Source of the DNA: Candidatus Thiosymbion ectosymbiont of Robbea hypermnestra | Lineage (GTDB): Bacteria; Pseudomonadota; Gammaproteobacteria; Chromatiales; Chromatiaceae | Length of the DNA stretch: 5,634 bases | NCBI GenBank assembly: GCA_020443945.1 | Contig: JAIZWN010000780.1 | Location: forward strand, 1 to 5,634 | Direction of reading: 5' to 3' | Part shown: positions 5,489 through 5,634 of the stretch, piece by piece | How the letters are laid out: each line of letters starts with the position of its first letter | How positions within the stretch are numbered: position 1 is the stretch's first letter | Position numbers and translations under genes: made by a program | Notes under the pieces: generated by a model | The model's input: only the letters and a program-made list of their open reading frames with translations | What the model was told of the DNA's origin: nothing | Database searches by the model: none

Positions 5489-5504
5489 GGGGCGTTCTCA
5501 ATTA
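5489..5504 (+). repeat. Solo IS5-type terminal inverted repeat
   Basis: GGGGCGTTCTCAATTA matches the end of the left IS (466-481, minus) at 15 of 16 bases, in inverted orientation. It is preceded by CTGG where CTAG would be expected. No transposase sequence follows, so it is an orphan end or a chance match anchored at a known terminus. Confidence 0.45.
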
Positions 5505-5527
5505 GGCCAAATCGCCATAAAAATCAA

Positions 5528-5630
5528 GTAACTTCCGTAGGATGGGCAGTGAGCGCAGCGAACCGCATCGACTGCGTATCGGTTCACTGATGCGGTTCGT
5601 TTCACTTGCCCCGCATCCTACGCGAGTTAC
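5528..5630. repeat. Large imperfect palindrome (REP/MITE-like intergenic repeat)
   Basis: Nested inverted pairs build one long hairpin: GTAACT/AGTTAC (5528-5533, 5625-5630), CGTAGGATG/CATCCTACG (5536-5544, 5614-5622) and CGAACCGCATC/GATGCGGTTCG (5559-5569, 5589-5599), with a 19-base loop. The unit GTAGGATGGGC..GAGCGCAGCGAA resembles a dispersed intergenic repeat I associate with many proteobacteria. It lies downstream of the SQR-like gene and could protect or end its transcript, but has no T run. Confidence 0.65.
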
Positions 5631-5634
5631 CCGC

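Noticed and set aside
4734..5501. 255-codon minus-strand frame
   Set aside because: Antisense shadow of the SQR-like gene, with His/Gln/Pro/Arg-rich composition typical of mirrored codons.
1..5634. tRNA, rRNA or CRISPR array
   Set aside because: I saw no cloverleaf, rRNA signature or regularly spaced direct repeats.

Overview
The window looks like an accessory (genomic-island-type) stretch of a moderately GC-rich, sulfur-oxidising proteobacterium. The best guess is an Acidithiobacillus-like acidophile. That rests on the sulfide:quinone-oxidoreductase-like flavoprotein at the right end, the IS5-type element and the style of the repeats; the taxonomic call is inference only.

Layout, left to right. 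(1) 1-481: the right part of an IS5-family insertion sequence, transposase on the minus strand and running off the left edge, ending in an inverted repeat that abuts a CTAG site. (2) 486-657: a transposase-less 172-bp hairpin element (MITE-like) with perfect long terminal inverted repeats, flanked on both sides by CTAG. (3) 658-894: the C-terminal remnant of a DUF1016/YhcG-type PDDEXK nuclease, its reading frame resuming exactly at the CTAG. (4) 943-3038: a tightly packed plus-strand operon of a STAS-like/GHKL ATP-binding protein, a small STAS-like (DUF4325-type) protein, a PIN-domain nuclease, and a 20-codon stub of a further gene. The ATPase gene is broken twice, by an in-frame TAA at the conserved N-box Glu and by a second, unrelated ~153-bp MITE-like insertion. 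The PIN gene is split by a probable -1 frameshift. Only the small STAS-like gene is whole. (5) 3083-4078: an intact Fic-family AMP transferase with its N-terminal inhibitory motif. (6) 4079-4334: a non-coding stretch with a solo, diverged copy of the first MITE's terminal repeat, then a strong hairpin, then a Rho-independent terminator only about 30 bp before the next start codon. (7) 4335-5462: an intact FAD-dependent SQR-like oxidoreductase. (8) 5463-5634: non-coding, with a solo IS5-type terminal repeat and a ~103-bp imperfect palindrome.

How it fits together. The ATPase + STAS-like + PIN trio overlaps or nearly touches gene to gene. Its domains suggest an anti-sigma/anti-anti-sigma-like switch (GHKL ATPase with STAS partner) wired to a ribonuclease effector. 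With a DUF1016 nuclease on one side, Fic on the other, and a stub resembling the start of DUF499-type genes, it reads as a decaying defence or stress island. I regard this trio as the most interesting, possibly under-described system here. In this genome, however, it is inactivated, so it documents the architecture rather than a working copy. The SQR-like gene is probably resident metabolic DNA beyond the island's right edge.
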